Part shown: positions 9,431-18,876 of the stretch, one piece after another
Numbering within the stretch: position 1 is the first letter of the stretch
How the letters are laid out: every line of letters starts with the position of its first letter
Assembly (NCBI RefSeq): GCF_024753565.1
Contig: NZ_JANTPT010000001.1
Coordinates: forward strand, 1-64,000
Direction of reading: 5' to 3'
Length of the DNA stretch: 64,000 nt
Origin: Mechercharimyces sp. CAU 1602
GTDB lineage: Bacteria; Bacillota; Bacilli; Thermoactinomycetales; JANTPT01
Position numbers and translations under genes: made by a program
The notes under the pieces: model-generated
Told to the model about the DNA's origin: nothing
What the model saw: the letters and a program-made list of their open reading frames with translations, nothing else
Databases searched by the model: none

Positions 9431-9640
9431 AGATGTGAGTCCTCCTAAGGAATCATTTTTTTAGTTGATACACTATATGAATACGAGCAAATAATTAAAA
9501 TTCCTGCTATATTTATAATTTTAATATAATTATTAAATATACGCATGGAAAGAGGTGTTTAAAAAAGAGTAGAATTGAGAAGAGGAGTCCCATTCTCCAA
9601 AAATAAGACCCACTACATGTGAGTCTTATTTTGGACGATC

Positions 9641-10285
9641 TTATTTGGAGGACAGAAGATCATTGTTAACGGCGTAGAGAGCTGCCTGTGTTCGATCCTC
9701 TAGATTAAGTTTTGCTAAGATGTTGCTAACATGTGTCTTTACAGTTTTGATACCAATATAAAGTTCTTCTGCTATCTGCTGATTGGTGCGGGCTTTTCCC
9801 AGCAGAGCAAGCACCTCTAGCTCTCGGGGGGTTAATGTCGAGATTTGCTGTGTGGGCTTTTGTGCGGATCGCTTCATGCGATTCATCAACTTGTGAGCCA
9901 CTTGCGGATCGATACGAGCATCACCTTTAGTGGCGGCATGAATGGCATCTATAATCTCTTCTGCACTCGATGTTTTCAACAAGTAACTGAAAGCACCTGC
10001 CTCAATGACGGGGAAAAGTTTATCATCATGCAAATAACTTGTCAGGATTATAATCTTACTTTCAGGAGAACGAGCCAGGATGGCTTTTGTTGTTTCCACT
10101 CCATCCATTTTCGGCATGACAAGATCAAGCAGGATGATGTCAGGCTGTTTGCTCTCTACAAGTGGGAGGGCTTCCTTACCATTAGACGCTTCACCGATCA
10201 CTTCAATCTCTTCTTCTGTTGCAAGATAAGTAACGAGACCGAAACGTACCATTTCGTGATCGTCTACTACGAGCACCTTTATCAT
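9641..10285 (-). CDS. liaR: LiaR-like response regulator (NarL family)
   Basis: A 214-residue two-component regulator: receiver domain with 'VLVVDDHE' and phospho-acceptor Asp54 in 'IILLDLVMPKMDG', then a LuxR-type HTH at about 145-210 ('LTPRELEVLALL', 'IGIKTVKTHVSNI'). The start at 10285 was chosen because GGGAGGA lies 8-9 nt upstream; an ATG at 10294 overlaps the kinase stop but abuts the site. It is the last gene of a liaF-liaS-liaR order and is translationally linked to the kinase. In Bacillus LiaR answers lipid II cycle antibiotics. No liaIH target operon is inside this window. Confidence 0.9.
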   Translation of the reverse strand: MIKVLVVDDHEMVRFGLVTYLATEEEIEVIGEASNGKEALPLVESKQPDIILLDLVMPKMDGVETTKAILARSPESKIIILTSYLHDDKLFPVIEAGAFSYLLKTSSAEEIIDAIHAATKGDARIDPQVAHKLMNRMKRSAQKPTQQISTLTPRELEVLALLGKARTNQQIAEELYIGIKTVKTHVSNILAKLNLEDRTQAALYAVNNDLLSSK

Positions 10286-10290
10286 TTGAA

Positions 10291-11310
10291 TCATTCCTCC
10301 CAGCTTATTGGTATGCGTACTTCCATTTTGGTTCCTTTGCCTGGGAGAGAAATGATGGAGAAGGCTCCCCCCAGTTCCTGGGCACGCTCTTTCATGGACG
10401 TAAGACCATAAGAGGCACTCTTGTTTTCTCCTGTAACAAAGCCATTTCCATTATCTTGTACAGACAGGAGAATCATATTTTCTGTCTGTGTTCCTTTAAC
10501 AGTGACGGTAGTTGCTTCACTATGGCGAAAAACATTGGACATTGCTTCTTGGAAAATGTAAAACAATTGCTTTTCTATTCCAGGTGGAATGTGAGTGTAT
10601 CCTTCAATATGATTTAAGATCTCTATTTCAGTTTTATGGATCCATTCCGTGATGAAGCGAGTGATTCCATCGGCTAATCCTTCTCCCTCCAATTGGACAG
10701 GCCTTAGATGTAGGAGAAGAGCTCTCATTTCAGATTGTGCTAATCGGGAGAGACGGTGTAGCTTTTCTAACAAAATATGTTTTCTCTCAGGATGATTGCT
10801 ACGCTCTTGCTTTAGGATGGCAGAAGCCGTCATCGAAATGGCGAATAGTTGTTGACTGACAGAGTCGTGAAGATCGCGAGCCAATCGATTTCGCTCTTCC
10901 GAAATGACGTATTGCTTCGCTTCATCAAACAGCTTTTTATTCTCATCGGTTAGTTTTTGCAATGTAGAGACTTGGCTTTCCAATCGTTCCGCCATCTTAT
11001 TCCATTTAAGTGCAATTTCAGCAATCTCATCATTGCCTTCGACAGGAATACGATGAAAAAGGTGCCCATGAAAAAGATAGAGTGCTCCCTCCTGTAGTGG
11101 ACGCAATTTTTGTTTGAAGCGGTGGGCTGTATAGAGTCCAAAAAGGGTGCCAACAAAAAGGAGTAGACTTAATAAACCTAGGACGGTCTTATTGGAAATG
11201 GAGGCATAAGTTATAATGCCAATGGAGAGAGTGGCTGAGATAAGGCTAATCAACCAGAAGGTGAGGATCCATTTCCACTGTAAACTGTGAAAAATTTTGA
11301 TATTCATCAT
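10291..11310 (-). CDS. liaS: LiaS-like sensor histidine kinase
   Basis: A 339-residue membrane kinase with two N-terminal helices (about 12-36 and 42-62) separated by a very short external loop, typical of intramembrane-sensing kinases. A HAMP-like linker (about 65-120) and a HisKA_3 dimerisation box with His148 in 'RLARDLHDSVSQQ' follow. The ATPase domain shows 'EAMSNVFRHS' (N box) and 'DNGNGF' (G1). RBS AGGAG overlaps the liaF stop codon, so translation is probably coupled. The LiaF-type neighbour is the strongest argument for this name over other NarL-type kinases. Confidence 0.9.
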   Translation of the reverse strand: MMNIKIFHSLQWKWILTFWLISLISATLSIGIITYASISNKTVLGLLSLLLFVGTLFGLYTAHRFKQKLRPLQEGALYLFHGHLFHRIPVEGNDEIAEIALKWNKMAERLESQVSTLQKLTDENKKLFDEAKQYVISEERNRLARDLHDSVSQQLFAISMTASAILKQERSNHPERKHILLEKLHRLSRLAQSEMRALLLHLRPVQLEGEGLADGITRFITEWIHKTEIEILNHIEGYTHIPPGIEKQLFYIFQEAMSNVFRHSEATTVTVKGTQTENMILLSVQDNGNGFVTGENKSASYGLTSMKERAQELGGAFSIISLPGKGTKMEVRIPISWEE

Positions 11311-11318
11311 CGTCGCTC

Positions 11319-12122
11319 CTAAACCTTTAGCACTCTAATTTCTCCGACACTGAGGTTTACATTGAGTATAATTCGCTTTTTCGCCTCATGAAAGCCTTCT
11401 GTTTGAATCGTCAATTCTTTCGAGATTCCTTCTTGGATAGAACCGACAACAGTCATACTACCCAGTGAGATGGAGCTATGGATCTGTGCGGGGAGATTGG
11501 AAGGGATATAAACATTAATAGATCCAACCCAACCACGTATATCGAGCTGGATCTCTTTTTCATCCATTATCGCTTGTGTCAGGTTAACAGATAGCTCTCC
11601 AATGCCTAATTCGTAGCTTGCATCATCTAGTTCAAAGGGATTGTCACCAATCCTTGACTCCCCAATCCAGATTGTGTGTTTAGAAGCATTCTCTATTGTG
11701 AGAGGGGGGGTACGTTCTGCATTTCTCCCTTTTCCTTTCCGCTTCCGCAAGGAAAATGCTTTCTCATGGGTTAACACTTGTAGTCCGATGAAAATAATGA
11801 TGAGAGGCCAAAACCAGTCCCAAAAGCTACGTACTTGTAGATAGGGAAGCCCCAAATTACTTAGTTGAACGTTTGTGGCAAATAGAAGAAAGAGAAGTCC
11901 GATCAAAAAGGAAGGGGACTGAAAAGGGTGTGTCTTATGGCGTTGTTTCCATGATTTGACCATAGTATTAAGTCCCAACAGGATGATGGGGATGGGCCAG
12001 AAGATGATAAAAATATCGGCAAAGTCATAGGGAATGATCTTTGAGTTGTTGAGTAGCGTGATGGATCCAAACAAAATGAGAGCGATGGCGAATAGGGTAC
12101 GTCCATTTATGTTTTTTATCAT
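11319..12122 (-). CDS. liaF: LiaF-like membrane inhibitor protein
   Basis: A 267-residue protein with four predicted N-terminal membrane segments (about 10-125) and a soluble C-terminal domain (about 150-267) with 'IWIGESRIGDNPFELDDASYELGIGELSVNLTQA' spread over residues that define the LiaF C-terminal (DUF2154) fold. In Bacillus LiaF keeps LiaS inactive until envelope stress occurs. It heads the liaFSR transcription unit here. The region just upstream (12123-12250) must carry the promoter; I could not assign boxes with confidence. Confidence 0.88.
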   Translation of the reverse strand: MIKNINGRTLFAIALILFGSITLLNNSKIIPYDFADIFIIFWPIPIILLGLNTMVKSWKQRHKTHPFQSPSFLIGLLFLLFATNVQLSNLGLPYLQVRSFWDWFWPLIIIFIGLQVLTHEKAFSLRKRKGKGRNAERTPPLTIENASKHTIWIGESRIGDNPFELDDASYELGIGELSVNLTQAIMDEKEIQLDIRGWVGSINVYIPSNLPAQIHSSISLGSMTVVGSIQEGISKELTIQTEGFHEAKKRIILNVNLSVGEIRVLKV

Positions 12123-12250
12123 TCATCTCATCCTTACCTAATAGAGTGTATACTCTTATCGTACGCTAAACCATGTGATCTCGCTATGGGAGCGTAGGAG
12201 GTTTTTTTCTCCGTCTGGGGACGGAGAGGAGGAGAGAGTAGAGCAAAATA

Positions 12251-12302
12251 AAAAGAAACAGGGTTCACTCTTTAGATGAAAGAGTGAACCCTGTTTCTTT
12301 TC
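12251..12302 (-). terminator. Terminator of mnmA
   Basis: A very strong hairpin: AAAAGAAACAGGG with TTCACTCTTT pairs perfectly with its complement across a 5-nt loop (about 23 bp), with a T-rich flank on the minus strand. Confidence 0.92.
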
Positions 12303-12312
12303 AAGCTATAGC

Positions 12313-13413
<1,101 letters not shown>

Positions 13414-13564
13414 TCATGTAGGCTGGATATATGGAAAAGGAGTAAACCGGTTACGAGGTAATAGCTCCTATTCTTTCGTTTATAAACAAAAGTATAACAC
13501 GGGCGTCAAGAATGAATATGATATGCTCGATTGTAAAGGAAAACGTATAGAAAGGGGTGTAGAG

Positions 13565-14221
13565 ATGAAAAAGATATGGAAATGGTTCGTAGTTGTCCTC
13601 CTGATTGCCCTTGTATGGTATGGACGATCCTACTTGGAAGTAAATCCGAGTGAGATCAGACAATTTTTGTTGCAATTTGGTCCTTGGGCTGTACTTATTT
13701 ATATTGGATTATACACGCTTCGTCCAATAATATTATTTCCTGCTTCTGTATTATCGTTAGCAGGTGGGCTAGCATTTGGAGCTGTATGGGGAACGGTGTT
13801 TACAGTTGTAGGGGCAACGTTTGGGGCTATATTAGCTTTTGTTCTCGCTAGAGGCTTAGGGCGAAAGGCGATTGCGAAGAGGTTATCGACCCGGATGATG
13901 AGCATTGATAAACAATTAGAAGAACGAGGGTTTATCGTTATATTGGTATTAAGGTTCATTCCCCTTTTTCCTTTTGATGGGATTAGTTATATGGCAGGAT
14001 TATCACGCGTACGGCTTACTACCTTTACACTTGCTACCTTTATTGGAATTATACCAGGTACTTTTGCTTACGCTTTTGTGGGGAGTAGCCTTGTTGGAGG
14101 TTGGAAGCAGATTGCACTTGCTTCTGTTTTACTCGTAGCTATTACCATCTTCTCCTTTCTTTTTCGGAAGCGGGTAAAAGAATGGATAGGTGTGAAAGGG
14201 GAGTCAGTTGACGATGCTTGA
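13565..14221 (+). CDS. TVP38/TMEM64 family membrane protein
   Basis: A 218-residue integral membrane protein of the DedA/VTT superfamily. It has an N-terminal helix (about 4-22) and the characteristic SNARE-associated block: 'RPIILFPASVLSLAGGLAFG', 'GATFGAILAFVLARGLGR' and 'LRFIPLFPFDGISYMAGLSR' with its re-entrant loop. These proteins are linked to lipid scrambling or transport. ATG 13565 follows GAAAGGGG at good spacing; an open frame extends upstream only as antisense of mnmA. It overlaps the next gene by 8 nt, implying coupling with a phospholipid head-group transferase. Confidence 0.9.
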   Translation: MKKIWKWFVVVLLIALVWYGRSYLEVNPSEIRQFLLQFGPWAVLIYIGLYTLRPIILFPASVLSLAGGLAFGAVWGTVFTVVGATFGAILAFVLARGLGRKAIAKRLSTRMMSIDKQLEERGFIVILVLRFIPLFPFDGISYMAGLSRVRLTTFTLATFIGIIPGTFAYAFVGSSLVGGWKQIALASVLLVAITIFSFLFRKRVKEWIGVKGESVDDA

Positions 14222-14801
14222 CACACATGCACGCAAACATATAGAGCCACTCTTTGTGGGGAGTGCTCAACTATTATTGAAATGGGGCTTAAGTGCAAAT
14301 CAAGTAACATGGCTTGCTTTTGTTATAGGGATAACGACGGGTGCATGGTTGGTGATCGATCAAGTATGGCTTGCTGTCGCCGCTCTCTGGCTCTCTGGTT
14401 TCTTAGACGCAGTGGATGGAAGTATGGCTCGGCAAACGAAAACATCTGCATGGGGAACGGTTCTTGACATTACATTTGATCGCCTGGTAGAAATTTCGGT
14501 TATTATCGGTTTAGCTATTCGGTTTCCAGTAGCGCAATTGCCCCTCTTGTTATTATCAGTATCCATTATTGTATCGATGACGATATTTCTTACGGTGGGA
14601 GCATTATCAGAGAAACAGGGAGTGAAATCATTTTACTATCAAGCAGGACTGGCAGAGAGAACGGAGGGATTTCTATTTTTTACGGCAATGATGGTATGGA
14701 GTAAATACCTGGCCCTTATCACGATGCTATTTTTTATAGTAGAGATTTTTACAGCAACACAACGTTTGTTGGAGGCACGAAGGTTGCTAAAACCTAAGTG
14801 A
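14214..14801 (+). CDS. CDP-alcohol phosphatidyltransferase family protein
   Basis: A 195-residue multi-spanning enzyme. The family motif D-x2-D-G-x2-A-R-x8-G-x3-D-x3-D is fully present as 'DAVDGSMARQ' then 'GTVLDITFD' (about residues 65-90), so it should transfer a phosphatidyl group from a CDP-linked donor to an alcohol. The acceptor cannot be read. ATG 14214 overlaps the upstream stop by 8 nt; a TTG at 14208 is an alternative start. Pairing with a VTT-family protein suggests a two-gene phospholipid synthesis and transport unit. Confidence 0.88.
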   Translation: MLDTHARKHIEPLFVGSAQLLLKWGLSANQVTWLAFVIGITTGAWLVIDQVWLAVAALWLSGFLDAVDGSMARQTKTSAWGTVLDITFDRLVEISVIIGLAIRFPVAQLPLLLLSVSIIVSMTIFLTVGALSEKQGVKSFYYQAGLAERTEGFLFFTAMMVWSKYLALITMLFFIVEIFTATQRLLEARRLLKPK

Positions 14802-14824
14802 GATTTGAAAAGTTGAGAAAGGAG

Positions 14825-15382
14825 CTAGTACGTTTCTCTTTCCTTTCTCTTCTCTTTTTTCGGAAAGAGAAAGTAGCTGGTTGAGATAACAAAATCAATA
14901 GTAAGGATGATTCCCCATATCATCAGCATCCCACTCATAACTTCCGTACGGGTGGGATCTTTTACGAAAGCGATAGTGAGGAGGAGTAAGCTGGCGCCGA
15001 TCATGTAGGCGAGTAAGTGCCGCAGCCATCCGCTAAACTCATATTTAGCGTGTTCCCATCCGAAACGATGCTGAGGGGGTTGATCACCCCGCAAGATATA
15101 ATAGTGTAATCGTTCATCAATCCAAGTGATCATCCGTTTACCAAATGCGAGTGATACTCCAATATAGACAGCGGCTAAGGCATGGGCAATGGTGGCAGTC
15201 GCTCCGTTATATAGATCTACTGCAGTGATGATGAGCAACATGAGGTCGATGAAAGGGCTTGCGGCCAATAGAAGAAAACTAAGCTTTTTTTTCTTCCATA
15301 TGTACCGTACTAACAATCCACTCACGATGAAAACCCAAAAAAGAATTTCGCATGCTACAATTGTCCATGCAATGAGGTTCAT
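14825..15382 (-). CDS. Integral membrane protein, YmcC-like
   Basis: A 185-residue protein with about five hydrophobic segments (5-24, 33-52, 63-82, 124-142, 152-171) and a basic tail. The N-terminal 'CEILFWVFIVSGLLVRY' and 'FGKRMITWIDERLHYY' resemble the uncharacterised YmcC family of Bacillus, from memory. It is convergent with the CDP-alcohol transferase. Function unknown. Confidence 0.6.
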   Translation of the reverse strand: MNLIAWTIVACEILFWVFIVSGLLVRYIWKKKKLSFLLLAASPFIDLMLLIITAVDLYNGATATIAHALAAVYIGVSLAFGKRMITWIDERLHYYILRGDQPPQHRFGWEHAKYEFSGWLRHLLAYMIGASLLLLTIAFVKDPTRTEVMSGMLMIWGIILTIDFVISTSYFLFPKKEKRKERETY

Positions 15383-15575
15383 GTGTTCCCCTCGCTTTAT
15401 CCTTTATCAATGTATGAGCGTATCGTATCACCTCTCTTTAAATAATACAAGTGTATTATTTAGTTCCCGAAACCGGATTTATTTAGTTTTGTGGAGTTAC
15501 ATCCTAATAACCATCCAATCTTTTTCTTTCATATTTTCATAGAATAGTTAGTATAATGAGAGAGGAAGTGTAGGT

Positions 15576-16055
15576 ATGGGTAAAAAATATATACGAAATC
15601 ACCAAAAAAAAGTAACCAGTAAAGGGAGCAAGAGTGTAAATAAAAGTACAGCACTTGCGCTCAACCTTACCAATATTCATAAACAGCATCCACGAAATAT
15701 ATCTGCCATTACAATGAATGATACGGTAAGAGGGTATAATTTTACGCTGACAGAGGAGGTTCCTTCATTTGAAATATACAAAAATGTAACCTCGTACCCT
15801 ATTGTTTTCGGGACAATCTCAGTTGAACGGCTTGCCACCTCTTCTTCAGATCCTCTAACAGTCGAAGTAACACTAATTAATGGTGCAACCAGGAGTTTTG
15901 ATGTTCCTGCTGTGAATTCACAAAATACAAGTATTGTAAGGTCGTATCGAAATATTAAAAGTATTATACTCATCGGGGATTTATCAGGGGCAATTCTACC
16001 CATTATCGGCCTTTATTCACTTTCATTTAGTATTAGAGTACCAGTGCAAGCATGA
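15576..16055 (+). CDS. Hypothetical protein, beta-rich, possible spore-surface type
   Basis: A 159-residue protein with no signal peptide or membrane segment. Residues 1-40 are basic and Ser/Lys-rich. The C-terminal 100 residues are Ser/Thr/Val-rich beta-forming sequence ('FGTISVERLATSSSDPLTVEV', 'SFDVPAVNSQNTSIVRSYRNIKSI' region). That pattern recalls small beta-sandwich proteins on endospore surfaces (DUF3992-like), but the match is weak. GAGAGGAAG precedes ATG 15576. A sequence fitting CATA-N3-TA (15538-15546) could be a SigK-type -10, but I see no matching -35. Confidence 0.5.
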   Translation: MGKKYIRNHQKKVTSKGSKSVNKSTALALNLTNIHKQHPRNISAITMNDTVRGYNFTLTEEVPSFEIYKNVTSYPIVFGTISVERLATSSSDPLTVEVTLINGATRSFDVPAVNSQNTSIVRSYRNIKSIILIGDLSGAILPIIGLYSLSFSIRVPVQA

Positions 16056-16160
16056 GATAAAACAAGTTATATTAAATGGCCAACAATCGAAGCGAGTATC
16101 GAAGTAAGGGGAGATAGATCTTCATGCGTACATTGCTCTCCTTTTTGATACAATACGGAT

Positions 16161-16763
16161 ATGCCAAAACAAGTGGATCACGAGCAGCGGAAAAAGAAAA
16201 TTGCTGAAGCGACATGGCGCATCATTTATGAACGAGGGGTAGAGGGGGCGAGCGTCAGAAATATTGCCGCGGAGGCGAATATATCGTTAGGATCTTTGCG
16301 TCACTATTTTCCAACACAGGAAGAGTTGCTGCGCTACGCGATGGAAGTGGTAAAAGAACGAGTAAAAGCTCGTATGATGAATATTGTAAGTGGCTCCCTC
16401 TCACTTCAGGAACAAGTTTTACAACTGGTTCTTCAGATGATTCCTACGGATGAAGAGTCGATGGCAGAAATGAAGGTATGGTATTCTTTTATCTCTCATT
16501 TCAGCCAAAAGGAAAAGGAATTTCAAATTGAAGAAGATGGGATATACCAGGGATTGCACCTTATTTTAAAACAGCTAGAGCATAGGGACATGTTATGTGA
16601 ATCTGTAGATGTTGAGGTAGAAGCAGAACGATTGTATGCGCTTGTAGATGGTTTAGCAATACATGTAATGTTAAATCCGCAGCGTCTTTCTTACGAGCGC
16701 ATTGTTCTCGTTGTGAAGACCCATCTTCACTCTCTCTATCGTGAAGGGATATGTAAAGAGTAG
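16161..16763 (+). CDS. TetR-family transcriptional regulator
   Basis: A 200-residue regulator. The HTH lies at residues about 10-55 ('ATWRIIYERGVEGASVRNIA' then 'ISLGSLRHYFPTQEELL'). The C-terminal domain resembles the BetI/PksA-type ligand domain. No SD is clear upstream of ATG 16161. Its target is not evident; the gene is followed by a 57-residue membrane peptide gene and may regulate its own unit. Confidence 0.88.
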   Translation: MPKQVDHEQRKKKIAEATWRIIYERGVEGASVRNIAAEANISLGSLRHYFPTQEELLRYAMEVVKERVKARMMNIVSGSLSLQEQVLQLVLQMIPTDEESMAEMKVWYSFISHFSQKEKEFQIEEDGIYQGLHLILKQLEHRDMLCESVDVEVEAERLYALVDGLAIHVMLNPQRLSYERIVLVVKTHLHSLYREGICKE

Positions 16764-16873
16764 AGGGAAGAATCTGAGATCATCCATTGATTGATGGGCA
16801 GGTTGTGACTGATGCGTACTAATGCATCATTAAGGGTAAACAAAAGTGGAGAGAGGTAAAAAGGGGCGGTGTG

Positions 16874-17047
16874 ATGGATCATAAACAGGAAAATAAGAAG
16901 AAAAGGCGTAAAAATCTAGGTGCGAGTATAGCGATTGGGGTAGGGGTTGGGACTGCTTTAGGAGTAGCGTTTGAACAACTTCCTCTCTTTCTTGCCTTAG
17001 GAGTTGCTCTTGGGGCGACGGGGATGTTTGGACTCCTCAATAAATGA
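16874..17047 (+). CDS. Small glycine-zipper-like membrane protein (57 aa)
   Basis: The ATG at 16874 follows AAAGGGGCGG at good spacing and opens a 57-codon frame. The product has a very basic N-terminus (residues 5-14: ENKKKRRKNL) and one long hydrophobic glycine-rich stretch (about 15-54) with GxxxG-type spacing ('GVGVGTALG', 'GVALGATGMFG'). It is likely a membrane-inserted peptide. The strong terminator directly behind it supports it as a real gene. Family unknown. Confidence 0.65.
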   Translation: MDHKQENKKKRRKNLGASIAIGVGVGTALGVAFEQLPLFLALGVALGATGMFGLLNK

Positions 17048-17051
17048 AGGG

Positions 17052-17110
17052 AGAGATAATAAAAGAATGAAGCTCCTCTATTTGAGGAGCTTCATTCTTT
17101 TATTATCTCT
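17052..17110. terminator. Perfect 27-bp inverted repeat, bidirectional terminator
   Basis: Arms 17052-17078 and 17084-17110 are exact reverse complements around a 5-nt loop (TATTT). The core GAAGCTCCTC/GAGGAGCTTC is flanked by A/T-rich segments, so each strand ends in a T-rich tract. The right arm includes the last codons and stop of the peroxiredoxin-like gene on the minus strand. Confidence 0.93.
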
Positions 17111-17765
17111 TTAACCTTTGTGCTCGTTCTAGTGCTTTTTGTGGCTCCATGCGAGAAGTGTAGTCGGGATCAGCTTCAACGTAGTCGATGGTCCCATCAG
17201 GAGCGATGATATAAGTAGCGGGAACGGGCAGGTGCCAGGCATCATCTTTCATATTATACTCTTTCAGGTCGATTCCTGCTTTCTGGTATGTTTCAACGAG
17301 GTAATCCGGCAGTTGAAATAAGAGTTTATAATTGTTGATAACTTGTCGTGTAGGATCACTTAACACTTCAAACGAAAGGGTGTGTTTTTCCTTTACAGAA
17401 AGTGAGTGATCAGGAGTTTCGGGACTGATTGCTAATATTTGGATTCCACTCTCTCTAAATTGGGGAGTCATTTGCTGATAAGCTTGAAGCTCCAGATTGC
17501 AGTATGGACACCATTCTCCACGATAAAAGAGAAGGACGACAGGGCCAGATTGCAACTGCTCGTATAAGGTGATCTCTTCTCTAATGGCATTTTTCAAGGT
17601 GAAGTTGGGTGCTTTTTCTCCAGCTTGAAGTCCTTTAGCGATAGCTGATTCTGTTAACTCTTTAGTAGCTCGTGCCATATTCTCTTTTATTTCAGCAGGA
17701 AGTTTTTTTGCACCCGCTTTCTTTACACGCTCTAATGACTCTTTAAGAGACGTCATGGTATTCAT
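17103..17765 (-). CDS. Peroxiredoxin-like AhpC/TSA family protein
   Basis: A 220-residue thiol-peroxidase-like protein. The thioredoxin fold begins near residue 48 ('GEKAPNFTLKNA'), and the redox site is 'YRGEWCPYC', a CxxC in place of the single peroxidatic Cys of classical Prx. 'PVPATYIIAPDGTI' supplies the cis-Pro strand. It probably reduces peroxides in the cytoplasm. The start at 17765 follows AGGAGGG at good spacing; the upstream open frame to 17807 lacks a site. It stands alone. Confidence 0.88.
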   Translation of the reverse strand: MNTMTSLKESLERVKKAGAKKLPAEIKENMARATKELTESAIAKGLQAGEKAPNFTLKNAIREEITLYEQLQSGPVVLLFYRGEWCPYCNLELQAYQQMTPQFRESGIQILAISPETPDHSLSVKEKHTLSFEVLSDPTRQVINNYKLLFQLPDYLVETYQKAGIDLKEYNMKDDAWHLPVPATYIIAPDGTIDYVEADPDYTSRMEPQKALERAQRLKR

Positions 17766-18029
17766 CCGTTTCCCTCCTATAAAGTGGGTAGTTACGAGAA
17801 ACATCACGGTGATTTTTTGAGTAGCTACAGGAATTTTTTGTGCTCCCCTTTAACAGATCATACCCTTAACAAAAATCATTAAACAAAAAACTTAGCGCAT
17901 CTTAAACATTACTTTAAAGCATTGCTTTGGTGATCATCATACAAGTATCAGCACTACTGTCATTATTTGAGGAGAGGAGGAAAGAAAGTATTTGTCCATA
18001 TTAAGTAAGGAGAGAGGGGAGAAGAAGTG

Positions 18030-18785
18030 ATGATGTACCAACAAACAGAGATCGCTCGATTTGCCGTTGATGATTGGCGAAAAGATGCGTTCTTATCCTT
18101 TCGTGAAGGAGTGTTATCGCCATCACCCAAATTCCCTTGCATCTTTGCGACGCAAGGTTTAAAAGAGGATGAAATGAGGTTCTCTTTTTATGAATCAGAT
18201 GATGATGAAGCGGTTAAATCATGGGCACAACATTTGCGCCTCTATTTATCGTCTGCGCGTCAGCTGGGCAAGTACACCTCATACGTTTCTTTTTTTAATT
18301 TACCGCGCGATCAATCCTTATGTGAGTATGAGAGCATTTTTTGGAGTATCGTGAATCGACTGCATCGCTTGGATGAAGTGATGTGGCCACAAGAAAGAAC
18401 ACGTAATACTGATAGTCCATACTGGGAGTTTATCTATCATGGGGAACCGATTTTTGTGGTGTGTAATACCCCTGCTTATAAAGGACGAAAAAGCAGGAAG
18501 TCTAGCACTTTTTTAATCGCGGTTCAGCCTGCCTGGGTGTTTGAGCACATGGGCCTGTTACAGGAGCGAGGGAAAAAAGCGATCAGGGTTATTCGTCAAT
18601 TGTTACAGCAATACGATGACCATCCTGTCTTTCCGTACTTGGGCCTTCCTGGAGAAGAAAACAATCGTGAGTGGATGCAATACTTCATTCCTGAAACCAA
18701 TGAGCTCGATAGTAAAAAAATTGCTTGTCCATTTGCCTACCGCAATGATAAGGAACAGGAGGGAGCTCCTAACCCTTCATTGTGA
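18030..18785 (+). CDS. YqcI/YcgG family protein
   Basis: A 251-residue cytoplasmic protein. The pattern 'SFREGVLSPSPKFPCIFATQG', 'WSIVNRLHRLDEVMWP' and 'NTPAYKGRKSRKSSTFLIAVQPAWVF' fits the YqcI/YcgG family found in Bacilli and some actinobacteria. Enzymatic role unknown. GAGAGGGGAG precedes three tandem start codons (GTG 18027, ATG 18030, ATG 18033); 18030 has the best spacing. The 260 nt upstream presumably contain its promoter but I cannot assign boxes. Confidence 0.78.
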   Translation: MMYQQTEIARFAVDDWRKDAFLSFREGVLSPSPKFPCIFATQGLKEDEMRFSFYESDDDEAVKSWAQHLRLYLSSARQLGKYTSYVSFFNLPRDQSLCEYESIFWSIVNRLHRLDEVMWPQERTRNTDSPYWEFIYHGEPIFVVCNTPAYKGRKSRKSSTFLIAVQPAWVFEHMGLLQERGKKAIRVIRQLLQQYDDHPVFPYLGLPGEENNREWMQYFIPETNELDSKKIACPFAYRNDKEQEGAPNPSL

Positions 18786-18876
18786 TTATAGTGTGCCACC
18801 TATGACTCTGCTTGACTTCTTTTATATTATCAGGTACTCTAATTCGGACTGTTTTTGATCGGATGGGGACGAGTAG

